From Gambelia wislizenii (taxonomy: Eukaryota; Chordata; Lepidosauria; Squamata; Crotaphytidae): a DNA stretch of 64,000 nt. The position numbers and the translations under genes were made by a program. Below the pieces are notes generated by a model. The model was not told where the DNA came from and did not search any database. It saw only the letters and a program-made list of their open reading frames with translations. Below are positions 22,871 to 34,536 of the stretch, piece by piece. Every line of letters begins with the position of its first letter. Positions within the stretch are counted from its first letter, which is position 1. Location: positions 220,151,001 to 220,215,000 of the forward strand of contig JAUMIR010000004.1 in NCBI GenBank assembly GCA_030847615.1, given 5' to 3'.

Positions 22871-23031
22871 ACTAACCAAGCATACTGTTATGAAGACAAT
22901 CCTCTTCCTCTAGAGAAGAGAAATCTTGCCATGGCTGAGGTTCTCCACTGAGAGAAATACATGTCTCTTGTAATTACATCTCCTGACGCTACCTCCCCCA
23001 ACTCTTCTTGGAAGCCATACAGTCCCTCCAA

Positions 23032-23256
23032 CATGGCCATTTCCAAGTTGTCAGAGAGCAAGGGAATCAGTGGCAATGTGTCCAGCTATTCTCCTTTAGC
23101 AGGAAATGCTGTAATAAGCACCAGCCAAGACCTACGGGGTCTCTCGGACATCCCTGCATGTAACATCCTTGCAGCAAGTCCATCTAAAGGAAAATAGCTG
23201 GGCACTTTGCTGCTAATACCCTCACTCTCCAATCTGGAAATGGCCATATTAGGGGA
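23032..23256. repeat. Foldback repeat
   Basis: Left arm ATGGCCATTTCCAAG ... CCAGCTATTCTCCTTTAG (23033-23100) pairs with right arm CTAAAGGAAAATAGCTGG ... GGAAATGGCCAT (23184-23249). Confidence 0.6.
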
Positions 23257-23504
23257 TCTGGCATGGCTTACAAAGTGGGCTTTGAGTAATTGCAAGGTCA
23301 GAATAGAATTCTGATCTACACAATGACTGAAAGTTGTGATGTAATAAGGCAGCCTTATGATATTATAACTGACTAACAGGATGCCAGCCCATGTCTTTAC
23401 AACCTTGAGGACTGGCTACTGATTGTCTGTCATTGTGTGATTATTTGCTGGCAAACTAGCTTTGATCCTATGAATGAGAGCCCTCCAAGATCCCCAGCCA
23501 TCAC

Positions 23505-23960
23505 CAGCCCTGCTTAGCTCTTGCAAACTCGGGGCCATGGCTTCCTTGAGTGAGCCTGCCCACCTGTAATGTGGTCTTCCTCTTTTCTTACTGCCTTACA
23601 CTTTACTGAGCTTTATCATCTTTTCCAGTGATATGTTGTCTCATGATGTTTCCAAAGGAGGATAGCTTAATTTGCTCTAGGACACATTTAATTGTCTTTT
23701 TACAGAACTTCCCTCTGGTACCACATTTCAAATGAGTTGATTCTCTTCCTGTCATTTTTCTTCATTGCCTAAATTTCACAACCATAAATAGAAATAGGAA
23801 ATGCTAAGGCATGCATGTTTCTGAGTATTTAATGGTATATCTTTACACTCAAGGATCTCCTCTAGTTCCTTCATAGGTGCCCTTCTAAGTTTTAGTCTTC
23901 TTCCAATTGCTTGACTGCTCATCTAGTTTTCATCAAACTGATCTTTGAAGATAACTCCAG
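23505..23960 (-). mobile_element. BovB (RTE) LINE fragment
   Basis: About 450 bp resemble the late ORF2 of BovB-type RTE elements in reverse orientation: the stretches GTGGTCTTCCTCTTTTC, TTTGCTCTAGGACAC and CACATTTCAAATGAGTTGA are typical. The frames are decayed. BovB is the presumed autonomous partner of the Sauria SINEs in this window. Confidence 0.75.
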
Positions 23961-24661
23961 CTAGTATTGAAGATAGTTTCAGCTAGTATTAGTAGATTTC
24001 TGCTTATTTCTTGTTAGATGTTGGGGAGAAGAAACACATTAGCTACCTCCCTTGGTCAATAAACAGTCATGGCAGCACCTGCAGGGTCTGAAAACTGCTG
24101 GGTGGTGGTGGACATTGCATATAGACAGGGTGAATATATCTTTGCATAACAATCAAAACAAGGCATACACATGTGTAACCCTAAGTGATGCATATGCATG
24201 TCACCAACAATATTCCAGCATTTCAGTCTATTCAGCAGCAAATGTACCAGTTACTAACATATCTACTAGGCTCAGTTCACAATCCTGGGGGCCAGGACAA
24301 GTTAGCTTTAATTGCACGGTGTAGATGTGCTGTTATTCAAAAGAACCATGCCCACAAGTATGGTCAGAATCAGGAGTCCACTACTACAAGAAGAATGATT
24401 AGGCAGCCAAGTTAACTATTCAATTGATGCCTGCAAGCTGCTGATGCAAGAGCCTCTAGCTACCTTCTGGTTAGCTCATGTCCTTTGATTGCTAATACTG
24501 CTGGAGAGCTTCCCCACCTTTAAACTGGAAGGCTAGAACAGAACACAACACTGCAGATAAGGATGAGGGACTACTTTACTTAGTTTATTCTTTGACAAGA
24601 ACTTTCCAAAATTCTAAAATTTAATTCCTGATAGACATTTTGATCCTGCACTACTGCTACT

Positions 24662-26094
24662 CAGGGTGTAGCTACTGGTGGTGGGGGGATGAGGGCATTG
24701 TGCCCCCAAATAAGAATTCTGTCCCTCTCCAATGAAATTTTACTTCAGTCACAAAATCTCGAGTATTTCAGAGAATGAGGCATTGAATATTGTTCACATC
24801 TAGACCTCTTACCATTTGCTGTGTCTGCATTCCCTTGGTAATTTTGCCTGCCCTTTTTCTTTGGAGACTTAAACTGTTTTTACATGCCCTGACAGCCCCC
24901 ATCTTGGAATATCAAATAATTGGCTATATTTGATAATTTGGTTAAAGTAGCCATCCACGTGGTTACAGGAAAACCATGAATCCCCAAGTAAGGCTGGATT
25001 CGTATATGTATCAAAGGAGGGGCCTGTGGAAATTTCCAAAAACAAACACTCTCAAGTGAGACTCAACACCTGAAGGTGAGTCAATCATTAATCCATTCAG
25101 TGATGACAGAAACCTTATTGCTTGTAAAATGGGATTTTCCTCTCCTGCTCCCTCCAGTAATAGACCTTGCCTGTTTCCTGTTCAATTCCAAAGTATCGAT
25201 CATTAGAAATCGTTAACTCTTCCAGAGTGTCCTTTGTCTTTGTCTGGGAACCTCCAGGGACCACTGTACTTCACCCACAACTCTTATCCCTGTAGGAAAC
25301 CTTTTTTTATATAAATATCATCCCAAAACCCCACCAAATTGCACACAGTTCCACTTCCTTTCAACTCCATAGAATCATAGAATCATAGAATTGTAGAGTT
25401 GGAAGAGACCACAAGGGCCATCCAGTCCAATCCCCTGCCATGCAGAAAATCACAATCAAAGCATCCCTGGCAGATAGCCATCCAGCCTCTGTTTAAAGAC
25501 CTCCAAGGAAGGAGACCCCACCACGCTCCGAGGGAGTGTGTTCCACTGCTGAACAGCTTTTACTGTCAGAATGTCACACTGTATAGCCAGCCCATCACCT
25601 GGACTTCCTCGCTGTCAATGTACTTCGCAATCTCAGCTCTGCAGGGTCAGTACAGTATAACCCACAACCCCTCACTCTATTCCTCTATCCAAATACTTCC
25701 CACTGCTTTCATTAGCTTTGTGTAAGTGCTTGAAGCCTGAGTGTCTGAATGAGTGCTATGAAATTATTTTGCAATAAAGATCATTTAATGTACCTTTTGG
25801 CTTAGAGTCTCCTCCTTAGTACATAGTTCTAAAAGGTTCTGGTGTTACCCACCTCTCGCATTGCCAACCAAGTGTATTAATTCGCCATCTTAATATTAAT
25901 GTGTTAGAGGGTCCTCCTGGCCCCCCAGTGTTTTGGGTAACACTATATTTCTAAATGCTCAACTGAAGTTTTAACTTACTGCAATGCTTGAAATTTGGGG
26001 ACTGAATGAAAATTAATGGGGATGGAAGAATTATTATTGGGGGGGGCACAATGCCCTCATTTTGCCCCCCCCCATCCCACTAGTTATACCCCTA
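24662..26094. mobile_element. hAT-like element carrying a CR1 insertion
   Basis: The left end CAGGGTGTAGCTACTGG and the complement of the right end (TAGGGGTATAACTAGTGG) match. Both are followed inward by GGGGG(G) and GAGGGCATTGTGCCCCC. The flanks CTGCTACT (24654-24661) and CTGCTGCT (26095-26102) agree at 7 of 8 bases. It is 1,433 bp including a later CR1 fragment. No transposase frame is seen. Confidence 0.75.
25368..25573 (-). mobile_element. CR1 LINE 3' end fragment inside a hAT-like element
   Basis: About 200 bp of CR1 3' UTR and ORF2 end, starting with tandem octamers (AATCATAGAATCATAGAA). It lies within 24662-26094 and so inserted after that element. Confidence 0.88.
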
Positions 26095-26510
26095 CTGCTG
26101 CTATAGGTTACTAAAGGAGTTGGCTGTTGACTATATTAATAACACTCTTATTTGTATTTTGCTTTTGGTTTTTGTTAGAAGCTGCTTTTATCTGTCTGGC
26201 ATACTCACATATCTGTGGTATATACCTTAAAAGAACATGAGTGAAGAAATCTACACATATCAAAGGAAACGTTTAGGACTGAGGGTCAGTCTGGATCATT
26301 CAGCCCCCTAAATTTTGCTTAATGAATTAATAGGACAGTTCCAAAGCAACTGTGCTAAGAATTTCAACCAACACCTCACTCTTTAAAACCAAAGCATGAG
26401 AGAATTCGGTGTCAATATTGCCCCACCAATATTGTTTGCTGCTACAAAGGACCTTGTGACTGAAAGATTAAGCAGCAGAACATCTACCTACATCATTCAA
26501 AAGGACTCAC

Positions 26511-26629
26511 CTGACCATAATTCCAGCTTCTGGATCTTATATTTTCAGGGTCTCCATAGAAAATAACCCCAAGGTCATTCAGGACATATTCTTGTCTTTG
26601 TTTTTCATCATCCAGAAACACAGGATCTT
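26511..26629 (-). CDS. F13A1: F13A1 exon 5, start of transglutaminase core domain
   Basis: This 119-bp minus-strand exon supplies two bases that complete a GAA codon with exon 4 and then 39 codons: [20 protein letters not shown], followed by [19 protein letters not shown]. The segments EYVLND, G-V-I-F-Y-G and RSW-YGQ are hallmarks of the beginning of the transglutaminase catalytic core. The acceptor is GATACAG (AG at 26630-26631) and the donor is GTGAGT. The length and phase (2 in, 0 out) match human exon 5. No damage is seen. Confidence 0.96.
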
Positions 26630-27404
26630 CTGTATCAAAATTTTGTTTATGAAAGTGTATTAAAGCAGGGACATTATTATAATAGATACCAGGATTTCAT
26701 ACTGTAGAACAATATGACAATAAGGTAATGTCTGTCTTTTTTCATGTAACATACCAGTAAAATATCCATCCTCCCCACACAATACTCTGTACCCTTTAAT
26801 TGGAAACCAGGCACACTTCAACTTAAAAGCAAGGGGAGGAAAAGGAAGGCAACTCCTAACTATTTTGAACAGGATCTGTAAAGCATGATTAAAATGTCAC
26901 CTCTTATCAAACATTTTATGATTCTGCATTGCTAAGTTGAAAAGTCTGAGTGCCATGATGCAATTAGGCATCTGTGCAGCAGATCAAAGAGACAGTTCAG
27001 AACTTCTTAAGCACCATAGAGAGCAACTTAGTGTCAAAATATTTAAAGGTAAAACCTGTGCTGGGCTTCAAAAAAAATGTGAGGAAAAAACCCATGATCT
27101 AGAAGTTGAGGACACCCTGGCCATTTCTATATGTAAGGCAAGCTTCTAACAAGCTGTTCAAATGATGTGATTATTAAGGGTGGACTCCAGGGAGACAGAC
27201 AGAGAACCTTTGTGAGAGTTGGCTCTTTTTGGTTTCTACTGGGCCAGAGGAGGGAAGTCTGAGATCTGCCAGATGAACTCCCAAGTCTCATCACCCTGGA
27301 AAGCATGGCCAATGGACAAGGATTATGAGGGTCCTTGCCCAACAGCATCTGGAGAAAAGCAGGTTCATCACTCTTATTTTAAAACACAAATGAGGGTGTG
27401 TATT

Positions 27405-27611
27405 TCAGGGGTAGGACTGTGGAGATGAGGGTTCAAACCCTGCTCGGCCACAGAAACCCACTGGGTGACCTTGGACAAGTCACACTCACTCAGCCTCAGA
27501 GGAAAGCAAAGGCAAACCCCCTCTGAACAAATCTTGCCAAGAAAACCCCATGATAAGTTTGCCTTAGGGTCACTCTAAATCAGAAATTACTTGAAGGCAC
27601 ACAACAACAAA
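27405..27611 (+). mobile_element. Sauria-type SINE
   Basis: The head contains GGGTTCAAACCCTGCTCGGCC, followed by the conserved GGGTGACCTTGGACAAGTCA and a tail ending in ACACAACAACAAAC. The 5' end is degraded. Confidence 0.85.
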
Positions 27612-27714
27612 CATTTTTTTTTAACAGATATCTTTTCTAGCTACTTTTGTCTCTCTTTTCCCCCTAAGAAATTAGGACTTAAAGAAAGACTCAGATAAGA
27701 TGGGTTCAACTATA

Positions 27715-27910
27715 CATGCCTATGTATAAGCTAAGCAGGGTCAGACCTGGTTAGTCCTTGGGTAGGAGACCACCAATGAATACCAGGTACTATAGGCTAT
27801 ATATCAGAGGAAGGAACTAGGAAAACTACCTCTGAGTATTCCTTGCCTAAGAAAACCCTATGAAATTCATAGGGTCACTGTAAGTTGACAGGCAACTTGA
27901 AAGCATGCAT
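27715..27910 (+). mobile_element. 5S-rRNA-derived SINE
   Basis: The head matches the 3' part of 5S rRNA (AAGCTAAGCAGGGTCAGACC, then TTAGTCCTTGGGTAGGAGACC and ATACCAGGTACTATAGG), including the internal promoter region. The tail is related to that of the Sauria SINEs (CCTATGAAATTCATAGGGTC ... GACTTGAAAGCA). Confidence 0.85.
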
Positions 27911-27957
27911 GCACATGCACACACACAGAAACATATAAAAGAAGTTTGAACAGGATT

Positions 27958-28080
27958 CATTCCTGACAAATAGCTCAAGGGCTAAAGTTCAGTGGCATGC
28001 AAAAGGTCCTAGATTTAATCCCCAGCATATCTAGGCAGGGCTTGGGAGAAAACTCTCATCTGAAAAAAATTAAAAGCTAC
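27958..28080 (+). repeat. tRNA-like SINE fragment
   Basis: Contains AATAGCTCAAGGGCTAAAG and AGGTCCTAGATTTAATCCCC, resembling A- and B-box regions of a SINE common in reptiles with a head reading GGCCATAGCTCAGTGG. It is degenerate. Confidence 0.4.
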
Positions 28081-28087
28081 TACCAGA

Positions 28088-28195
28088 CGCAGCATAGATG
28101 TTATTTTCTCTGAAGATGCCACCCACAGATGCAGGCGAAATGTCAGAAGTAAACTCTTCCAGAACACGGCCTCACAGCCCAGAAAAAAAACCAAG
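28088..28195 (+). repeat. Conserved amniote repeat end with GATGCAGGCGAAATGTC motif
   Basis: CTGAAGATGCCACCCACAG, ATGCAGGCGAAATGTCAG and CAGAACACGGCCTCACAGCC form a motif common as the end of a dispersed amniote repeat. Its family is not certain to me. The motif contains CTGAAGA and GAAA blocks separated by a short stem. Confidence 0.5.
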
Positions 28196-28356
28196 GAAAA
28201 TCTATAGATGTTATTTTATTTTTTTACAAAGTGGTGGGTAGGAGAGAGATCCTGTTTGAGTGCTAATATGGGGAAACATCCAATATTGCATGAGCAAATT
28301 TCCACAAATGCAATGTGATTTTCCATTTTGCAGGTCTGCATGCCCTCAAAAACCAT

Positions 28357-28565
28357 GGGCCCTTTCATTCTACACAATTGTAGTGCCATGATTCCACATA
28401 AACTGCCATGACTAGAAGCCTGTGGTTTGTAGGCTGATGAGGCTATCTATCTAGAGCTATCTAAATGCCTCCTCCCTAAAGTGCAAACTGCAAGATTCCA
28501 TAGGATGGAACCATGGTAGTTGAGATGGAACAATAGTGCTGTAACTGTGTAGTGTGAAAGGGCCC
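28357..28565. repeat. Foldback repeat with GGGCCCTTTCA ends
   Basis: Left GGGCCCTTTCATTCTACACA and right TGTGTAGTGTGAAAGGGCCC are inverted; the inner arms contain CACTATTGTTCCA-type sequence shared with 14731-15554. Confidence 0.65.
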
Positions 28566-29041
28566 CTGGTCAAGAAGCATATCTGGAAGGAAAAAGAGCT
28601 GCAGGAAGTATCTGCTTTATTGAGAGAAGCTGTTTCATCAGTGGATAGGTACAACTGGATGAATCCATGGACTATATGACATGTGATAGACTTCAGATAA
28701 ATTATATCTCAGCCAGTATGGCCAGTGGTCATTCAAAAAATTTAAGCCTCCCTGGATACCATGTTGGGAGAAAGGTGGGGTATTAATTAATTAATAACTT
28801 TCCCATTCTGTAGTCCAAAAAAGTTATTGTTCAAATATGTACCTTTCCCAGGTTCTGACAACCACAGAGTGCTAGCCATAACCCAAGTAGGATCATGCAA
28901 GCAAATCTGGTATGCAGAACAATAAATATTTTTGGTTTCTAGTGTTATTGCATATTTTATACAGTAGTGCCTATACCAGTTGCACAGTTTTAACCACCAC
29001 CCTCAAAAGCAAGAAATCTGCATGTTGCACATGTGCCTTAC

Positions 29042-29293
29042 CCGTACACCAGGGGTTGAACAGTATATAAGTGTCAGTGGCTGGATTTCGTCTCGTCCTG
29101 AGAATGCCAGCCTTAGTCAAGACTGCAATGTACATGCGGAACTTCCCCACAACACAGTTTGCAGCTGGCATGATATTCAGGGCTACAGACTGCCCATCAC
29201 TGTGGGTGATCTTTGCACCCCACTGCCCACTTTGCAGCGCTTGAACCAAAGGGACTCGGATGTACGTGCCTTTGTTTGGTTGTGGGTATCGCC
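29042..29293 (-). CDS. F13A1: F13A1 exon 4, end of N-terminal beta-sandwich domain
   Basis: This 252-bp minus-strand exon (2 + 83 codons + 1 base) begins [15 protein letters not shown], runs through [18 protein letters not shown] and [18 protein letters not shown], and ends in T plus a split codon. It covers the second half of the transglutaminase N-terminal domain; GKF and YILFNPWC are conserved throughout the family and RYPQ-NKGTYI-VP is specific to factor XIII A. The acceptor is TTCTGCAG and the donor GTAAGG. It is preceded by a 21.3-kb intron and followed by a 2.4-kb one. The opposite strand carries a 115-codon open frame that is only an antisense shadow. Confidence 0.97.
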
Positions 29294-29635
29294 CTGCAGA
29301 AAAGAAGAACAGAAGAGAGGGCATTAGTTCTATGCATGAGGGTAGCAGGTGAATAATTGTTGTAATTTAACAGGGGAAAAATGCTAAGCATTGCCCAGCA
29401 TAAATCTATAGTATTAGAGTAAACACAAGCAATATACCTCCATCATTTAGCTTGTCCATCTAAGTTTATGCCTTTAACACCTGTTTGCTCCTGAAAACCA
29501 ATTCCCACCCATGCAGAATTTTGTGTTATTTCCATAGAATGGAGATGAAAGAACCCTTGAGTGGAAAGTCCTCTTCCCAACACATGTGCCATTTAATTAA
29601 ATTCCTCTGTCAAGTGTGTAGTGGATCTTCTATCC

Positions 29636-30026
29636 CAGTGGCTCTTAGCCTTTTCTTTACCAGGGACTCTTTTAAAATATCTTTTGTTGCCATGGAACCC
29701 CAAGATTTAAAACAACAACAATAGTAATAATACCTGATAATAATTATTATACAATTACACCATCCATTAAATCCTCCCTCAGAGGCACGGGTGTGGGGGG
29801 GGGGAGAAGACTTTGCTCCTGCTTCTTCCTGCAAGTTTGTGACTGGAGCAGATTGAACAGCAATGCACAGGCCAAGCCAGCCAGCCAGACTTTGCCTTGG
29901 CTCCTCTCACTTGGCCACTCCGCTGTGGGAAGGAGTTGGGCTGAGCAGCCTTCAAGCTTTCATGAACCCCCTGTGAGGACATCATGGCCCCCTGGGGGTC
30001 CATGGACCACAGATTAAAAACCACTG
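29636..30026. mobile_element. hAT (Charlie-like) non-autonomous element, 8-bp target-site duplication
   Basis: It begins CAGTGGCTCTTAGCC and ends GATTAAAAACCACTG (inverted terminal repeats of the CAGTGGTTCTCAACC type). TTCTATCC is duplicated exactly at 29628-29635 and 30027-30034. It is 391 bp with no ORF of note. Confidence 0.9.
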
Positions 30027-30565
30027 TTCTATCCCCTAACTTCCCCAGAGATCACCCTAGATACAGAAGCATGTGCCTTTATATCAGTTTTGTATAATAG
30101 GCCTTCATACGATTGTCTTCAACGACATTTGGGATCTGCTGCTAATCTGAAATCAAAGTTAGCTTCACTTTAGTTCAACCTGTGGAAGTCACCTGCCTGT
30201 ATAAATGGAGGTGGAGGCCGTGGTGTCCTCCTTAACCATCAACCTGTGGAAATTGTTTCTGTTCTAAGGTCAGGTAGGTCACTATAAGAGGAGCAGTTCA
30301 ACTGGCCAAAGTATCATCCTCAGTGTTCACCCAAGCTCATTTGTTTTTTAGGTAGAGGGACTGCAGCACTATCAGTGGAGTTTAGAGGAGAGGATGCACA
30401 ATACCCTCCTAGGAGTGTTCCCAGACCTTTTTTTCTCCCTTCAACCTAGACACAAGAATCACACATTGTAAGGCCATAGCTCAGTATGTAATTTGCTTAC
30501 TTTGCTGATCAGGAAGGTTAAATACTCGTCTGCCTTTTATATGCAAAATTGGTGTAGATTAAAGG

Positions 30566-30635
30566 AAGGACCATAGCTCAGTGGTTGGGTACCTGCTTTG
30601 CCTACAAATTGCACCAGCTACAATCCATGGCTTGT
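30566..30635 (+). repeat. tRNA-like SINE fragment
   Basis: GGACCATAGCTCAGTGGTTG and a degraded B-box-like TACAATCC. Probably the same family as 27958 and (reverse) 62170. Confidence 0.4.
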
Positions 30636-31504
30636 CCATGCCATCATATTTCTCATCTCTATGTATGACTGTGAGTGCTGGACAGTGTAGCAAGCTGATA
30701 GGAAGAAAATCAACTCATTTGAAATGTGATGTTGCAGAAGAGTTCTATCTTCTGCTAAAAAGTGAACTGCTAAAAAGACAAAAGAAATGGGTCCTAGAGA
30801 AAAATCAAGCCTGAACTGTCCCTAGAAGCAAAGATGACTAAGCTCAGACACTTATTGTACAAGGGAAGGGAAGCAGAAATGCAGGCCGATAATAGTGCCT
30901 CCTGTACTGTCTTATTGCATTATGTTGGCATTCTTCAGCTGTTCTCACGTTCCCATGGGAGATGGTCTGTCTGTGGAAAACTGAGACCAATCTTGGTAGA
31001 CCACATGCAGTGGATCACTGTTGCCCTACATAAACTGTTAGACTGCAACTTCCATGATCCCTCACAAATGGCTACATTGGCTTGGGCTAATAGGAATTAC
31101 AATCCAACAGCTTTGGCAGAGCAAGAAGATGCCCACCTTTGCTATTTAACACAGCATTAGATTCAGCTCTGTTCTGACATGGTATAAGCGGCTTCCTATG
31201 GTCTTATTATCCCCGTTTTGACCCACTGAGAATAATCCAGGCAGTATAAATCCAAGAAAAGTGAAAGGTGATTTAGTTATTTCCCTTACTTAGCAGGAGA
31301 TATCCCTGCAGAATCCCATCTTCAGAACCCAAACCTTGGCAGTGATAACTGTTATAAGGGGCTTAGATATCTCACCAATAAAAATCTTGGATTGGCCATG
31401 CCATTCTATCTTATTTTTTAATTCTGAAGCTCGTGTGACACAGCACAGTAAGCTGTCCATGTAATCTAGAATATTTGGGTCACATGGCAGAAGGGAGAGT
31501 TTCA

Positions 31505-31580
31505 AAAGAAAAGAAAAAGGAAAGGAAAGGAAAGGAAAGGAAAGGAAAGGAAAGGAAAGGAAAGGAAAGGAAAGGAAAGT
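31505..31580 (+). repeat. (AAAGG)n microsatellite
   Basis: About 13 tandem copies of a pentamer, purine-only strand. Confidence 0.97.
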
Positions 31581-32810
31581 CAAATCAATAGCACATTTGA
31601 AAAGATACAGTAAAGAATACTTCAAAAAGGGGGCTTCAAAGGAAATAAGGTGCAGAAGGATACACTAAAGGGGCAACCAAGATGAGAAACCAGTGGCTGC
31701 TGACAATTGGATCTGTGAGTTGAATGCAGACTCATTCTTTGAACTGTGGCTAGGCTTGACCTTTCCTCTTGCTACAGCAGGTGCTGAGTTTCAGTTCTGA
31801 TACAGCAGGACAGCAAACCAAGCCCGAAAGAAAAGCCAAGGACGAAAGAAACTGAAATGCCAAAAGATTTTTTAAAAATCAACTGGCTGAACATGACAAT
31901 TTGAAATATCACCCCGTTTCTATTTTGGGAGAGAGGTGAGGGATGTCTTTTTATTTAAGCTTTGCTTATGGGACCACTTTTGATGCTGTTGCTTTATTAA
32001 TGCCTACAGGGGCTACACATGAAAATTCTGGCAAAGATGACAGACACTATTCATAGGTATAGCTGCAATTCTACTGACTAGTTTCCCTCAGAAAAACTCC
32101 CTTGTTCCAGCCTTGATGCCCTGTATTCTCATAAGAGCCTCCCAGAACACAGCTACGTGATGCTACTTCTTGCCTTTCCCTCAGATCTCACCTGAATTCT
32201 CATCTTTGGCTCAACCCCAGTTCTCATGTCACACCCAACTTGCAACTATGGCAAAGCACACACACAACTTAACCTCATATTGCTTCCCTGTTTATCCTTC
32301 TGTCCTCTTCCCTTCCCCACTCTTCCTTCTCCTTTGTCAAATTTTAGATTGGAAGCTCATAGCTACTTTACACTCATGCGGATAGATTAGATGGGCATGT
32401 AGGCAGATAGAAAAGCAAGCAGCTAGATAGATGATGTGGGATGTGCATTGTTGAGCACTGGGAGTTGCAGAGAAAACTTTAAAACTGTGAACTTGATGCA
32501 ATTCAGTGTTACAAAATGGAGACAGAATTGAAGTACAAGTACTGTATATTTTAAGTTTACATTATCTCGATCCCATTCAGTGTGGTCTTCCAAATTTTTC
32601 TGGGCTGCAGTTTCCATAAACCCTAGACAGAACAGCCAATGGTGAGAGGTTATGGGACCTGGAGTCCAACAACATCTGGAGGGCCACACTTTGCCTATCA
32701 CTAGCCTGTATCCTCTCAAAATGCAGCACTCAAAACTGGGCATAGTTTAAGGTTGCATGCACTCACTCGATCAAGCTTGAGTTAACTCATTTCTATGTTA
32801 TTCTATAAAT

Positions 32811-32836
32811 CCAATAAATAAATAAATAAATAAACT
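32811..32836 (+). repeat. (AAAT)n microsatellite
   Basis: About six AAAT units, possibly the tail of a decayed LINE. Confidence 0.85.
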
Positions 32837-33876
32837 ATAGATTTTCGTTAGGGAGCCAGGCATTATTCTAAAATATAGCTGAAGATAGTATGGTGGAAGC
32901 ACCACTTCCCCCACAGTACACACAAACTCATTTCTTTTGTGTCACTGGTGAAACACAAAGGTTGGCAAATAGGATGCATTACTCCACACGCCCAGCAGAG
33001 GGAACAACAAGCCTCAAAACAACAGCTTCTAGCTGGGTTCCCATTTTAGCAGTTGTTATTTTCCCCTCTGAGTGCTTCGGCAAATTCACATCTTCAGTCT
33101 TTAAAGTAATATTTTGAATGCTGAAGGTGTTTTTCCCTCCACAGCAGATTAAAGCATAGCAGGGTTGTGTAATTATTTGGTGGTGGTGCCACTTTTAACC
33201 AATCTCATTTGCTTTTAGACATCTTTGTGCCTTTGGGGAAAGTATTACCCATTGTGACGTTAATACATCTTCCTTCCATGTGATTCATTTATTTTACCCA
33301 TATAGACCCTTCATTCCCAGCATAAAACACACACGCTTCTAGGCATGTCCAAGCAATATAGTAATAGTGACAGAATGAAAAATAACTAGGGTAGTTTTGT
33401 CAGAGGGCTATAAGCCTTACATAGCAGAGCAATAGTAAGTGGGGGTTTGCACAGAAATCTTTCTAACAGCAGTAAAGAAAGTAATCCTAAGGCAGAGAAA
33501 AAAGGCACAAAAGTGAAATCACAGTTAAGTCAGCAAAGAGAGCCAGAAAGAAATACACCCTTGCATATGCAAAGCCTGACATAAACCATCTTACATGGGA
33601 AGATTGTAAAGATATGCCAACATTTTAGATTGTAAAGATATGGCAATCACTAACTGATACATACCGAAATTTAAATATCCAGCCTGATAAATGCACAACC
33701 TTTTTAGCACTGAAAGCTGCCTGTGATGCCATCTTGGAGGTCAAGGGTCACATGTTGCATGTGGACAAAGCATACACAGTAATTCTTGCCCTCTGCTGGT
33801 AAACAGATGTATTTACCACACGGGATTACATAGTTATGGTACTTTTTAAAGAAGTGTTAAGATTTCACATGCATAT

Positions 33877-34092
33877 GTGCCTTCGAGTCACCTGTTGATT
33901 TATGGCAACCCCATGAATTTCATAGGGTTTTCTTAGGCAAGGAATACTCAGAAGTGGTTCCTTCCCTACCCAGTTCCTTCCTCTGAAATATAGCCTACAG
34001 CATCTGGTTTTCATTGGCGGTCTCCCATTCAAGAACCAACATGGGTTGACCCTGCTTAGCTTCCAAGATCAGATAGGATCTGGCACCTTTAG
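33877..34092 (-). mobile_element. 5S-rRNA-derived SINE
   Basis: A minus-strand copy: tail GTGCCTTCGAGTCACCTG at the low end, 5S-like head (GGTCTCCCATTCAAGAACC, CCCTGCTTAGCTTCCAAGAT) at the high end. Confidence 0.85.
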
Positions 34093-34202
34093 GGAATTTA
34101 GGCACCTTAAGTTGAAGCCAACTTGACAACAAAAAAACAGCAACAAAGAGTAGGTTTGATGACATTAACCATCAAAGTTATCTGCCTGCCAGCCCTAAGA
34201 GG

Positions 34203-34277
34203 CAGAGCTTGGGAAAGTTACTTTTTTTATCCCAGTGGAGTTTTAGTTCAAACAAGTAACCTTTCCAAGCTCTGCTA
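34203..34277. repeat. Short foldback MITE
   Basis: CAGAGCTTGGGAAAGTTACT and AGTAACCTTTCCAAGCTCTG form inverted arms of about 20 bp around a short spacer. Related AAAGTTACTTTT-rich sequence recurs near 40385 and 48640-48950. Confidence 0.6.
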
Positions 34278-34505
34278 GGAGAGCTATACAACATACCCAT
34301 TTTCTAGGCATTTCCCGCAAACTATACTATTTACCTTCTAAAATGGTAAGAGAACATATATTTTAATAGAATATACATTTTTTTAAAAAATCACTATTAG
34401 ATTAATTTTCTTCCCTTTATTTTTTCCTTTTCTGCCTCTCCACAGATATTCTGTCTGTATTTCCCATGCACTATACTGGCCTTCTTCCATGTGTCTACAC
34501 ACATG

Positions 34506-34536
34506 TATGCATATATATATATATATATATATATAT
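34506..34536 (+). repeat. (AT)n microsatellite
   Basis: About 15 AT units in intron 3. Confidence 0.95.

Larger units (their letters stand above)
11656..26510 (-). other. F13A1: F13A1 intron 5
   Basis: A 14,855-bp intron between exons 5 and 6. It carries the full-length LINE (15741-19735, same transcriptional sense as the plus strand and so antisense to F13A1), a hAT-like element (24662-26094), a BovB fragment, foldback elements and a SINE. The spans 19750-20880 and 21030-22360 show only degenerate sequence without a recognisable family. Confidence 0.9.
26630..29041 (-). other. F13A1: F13A1 intron 4
   Basis: A 2,412-bp intron between exons 4 and 5. It contains a Sauria-type SINE, a 5S-derived SINE, a short conserved repeat near 28095 and a foldback element at 28357. 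I see nothing recognisable in 26640-27400. Confidence 0.9.

Noticed and set aside
28980..29327. 115-codon plus-strand frame over exon 4
   Set aside because: It is an antisense shadow of a conserved F13A1 exon whose minus-strand frame has clear family motifs and splice sites.
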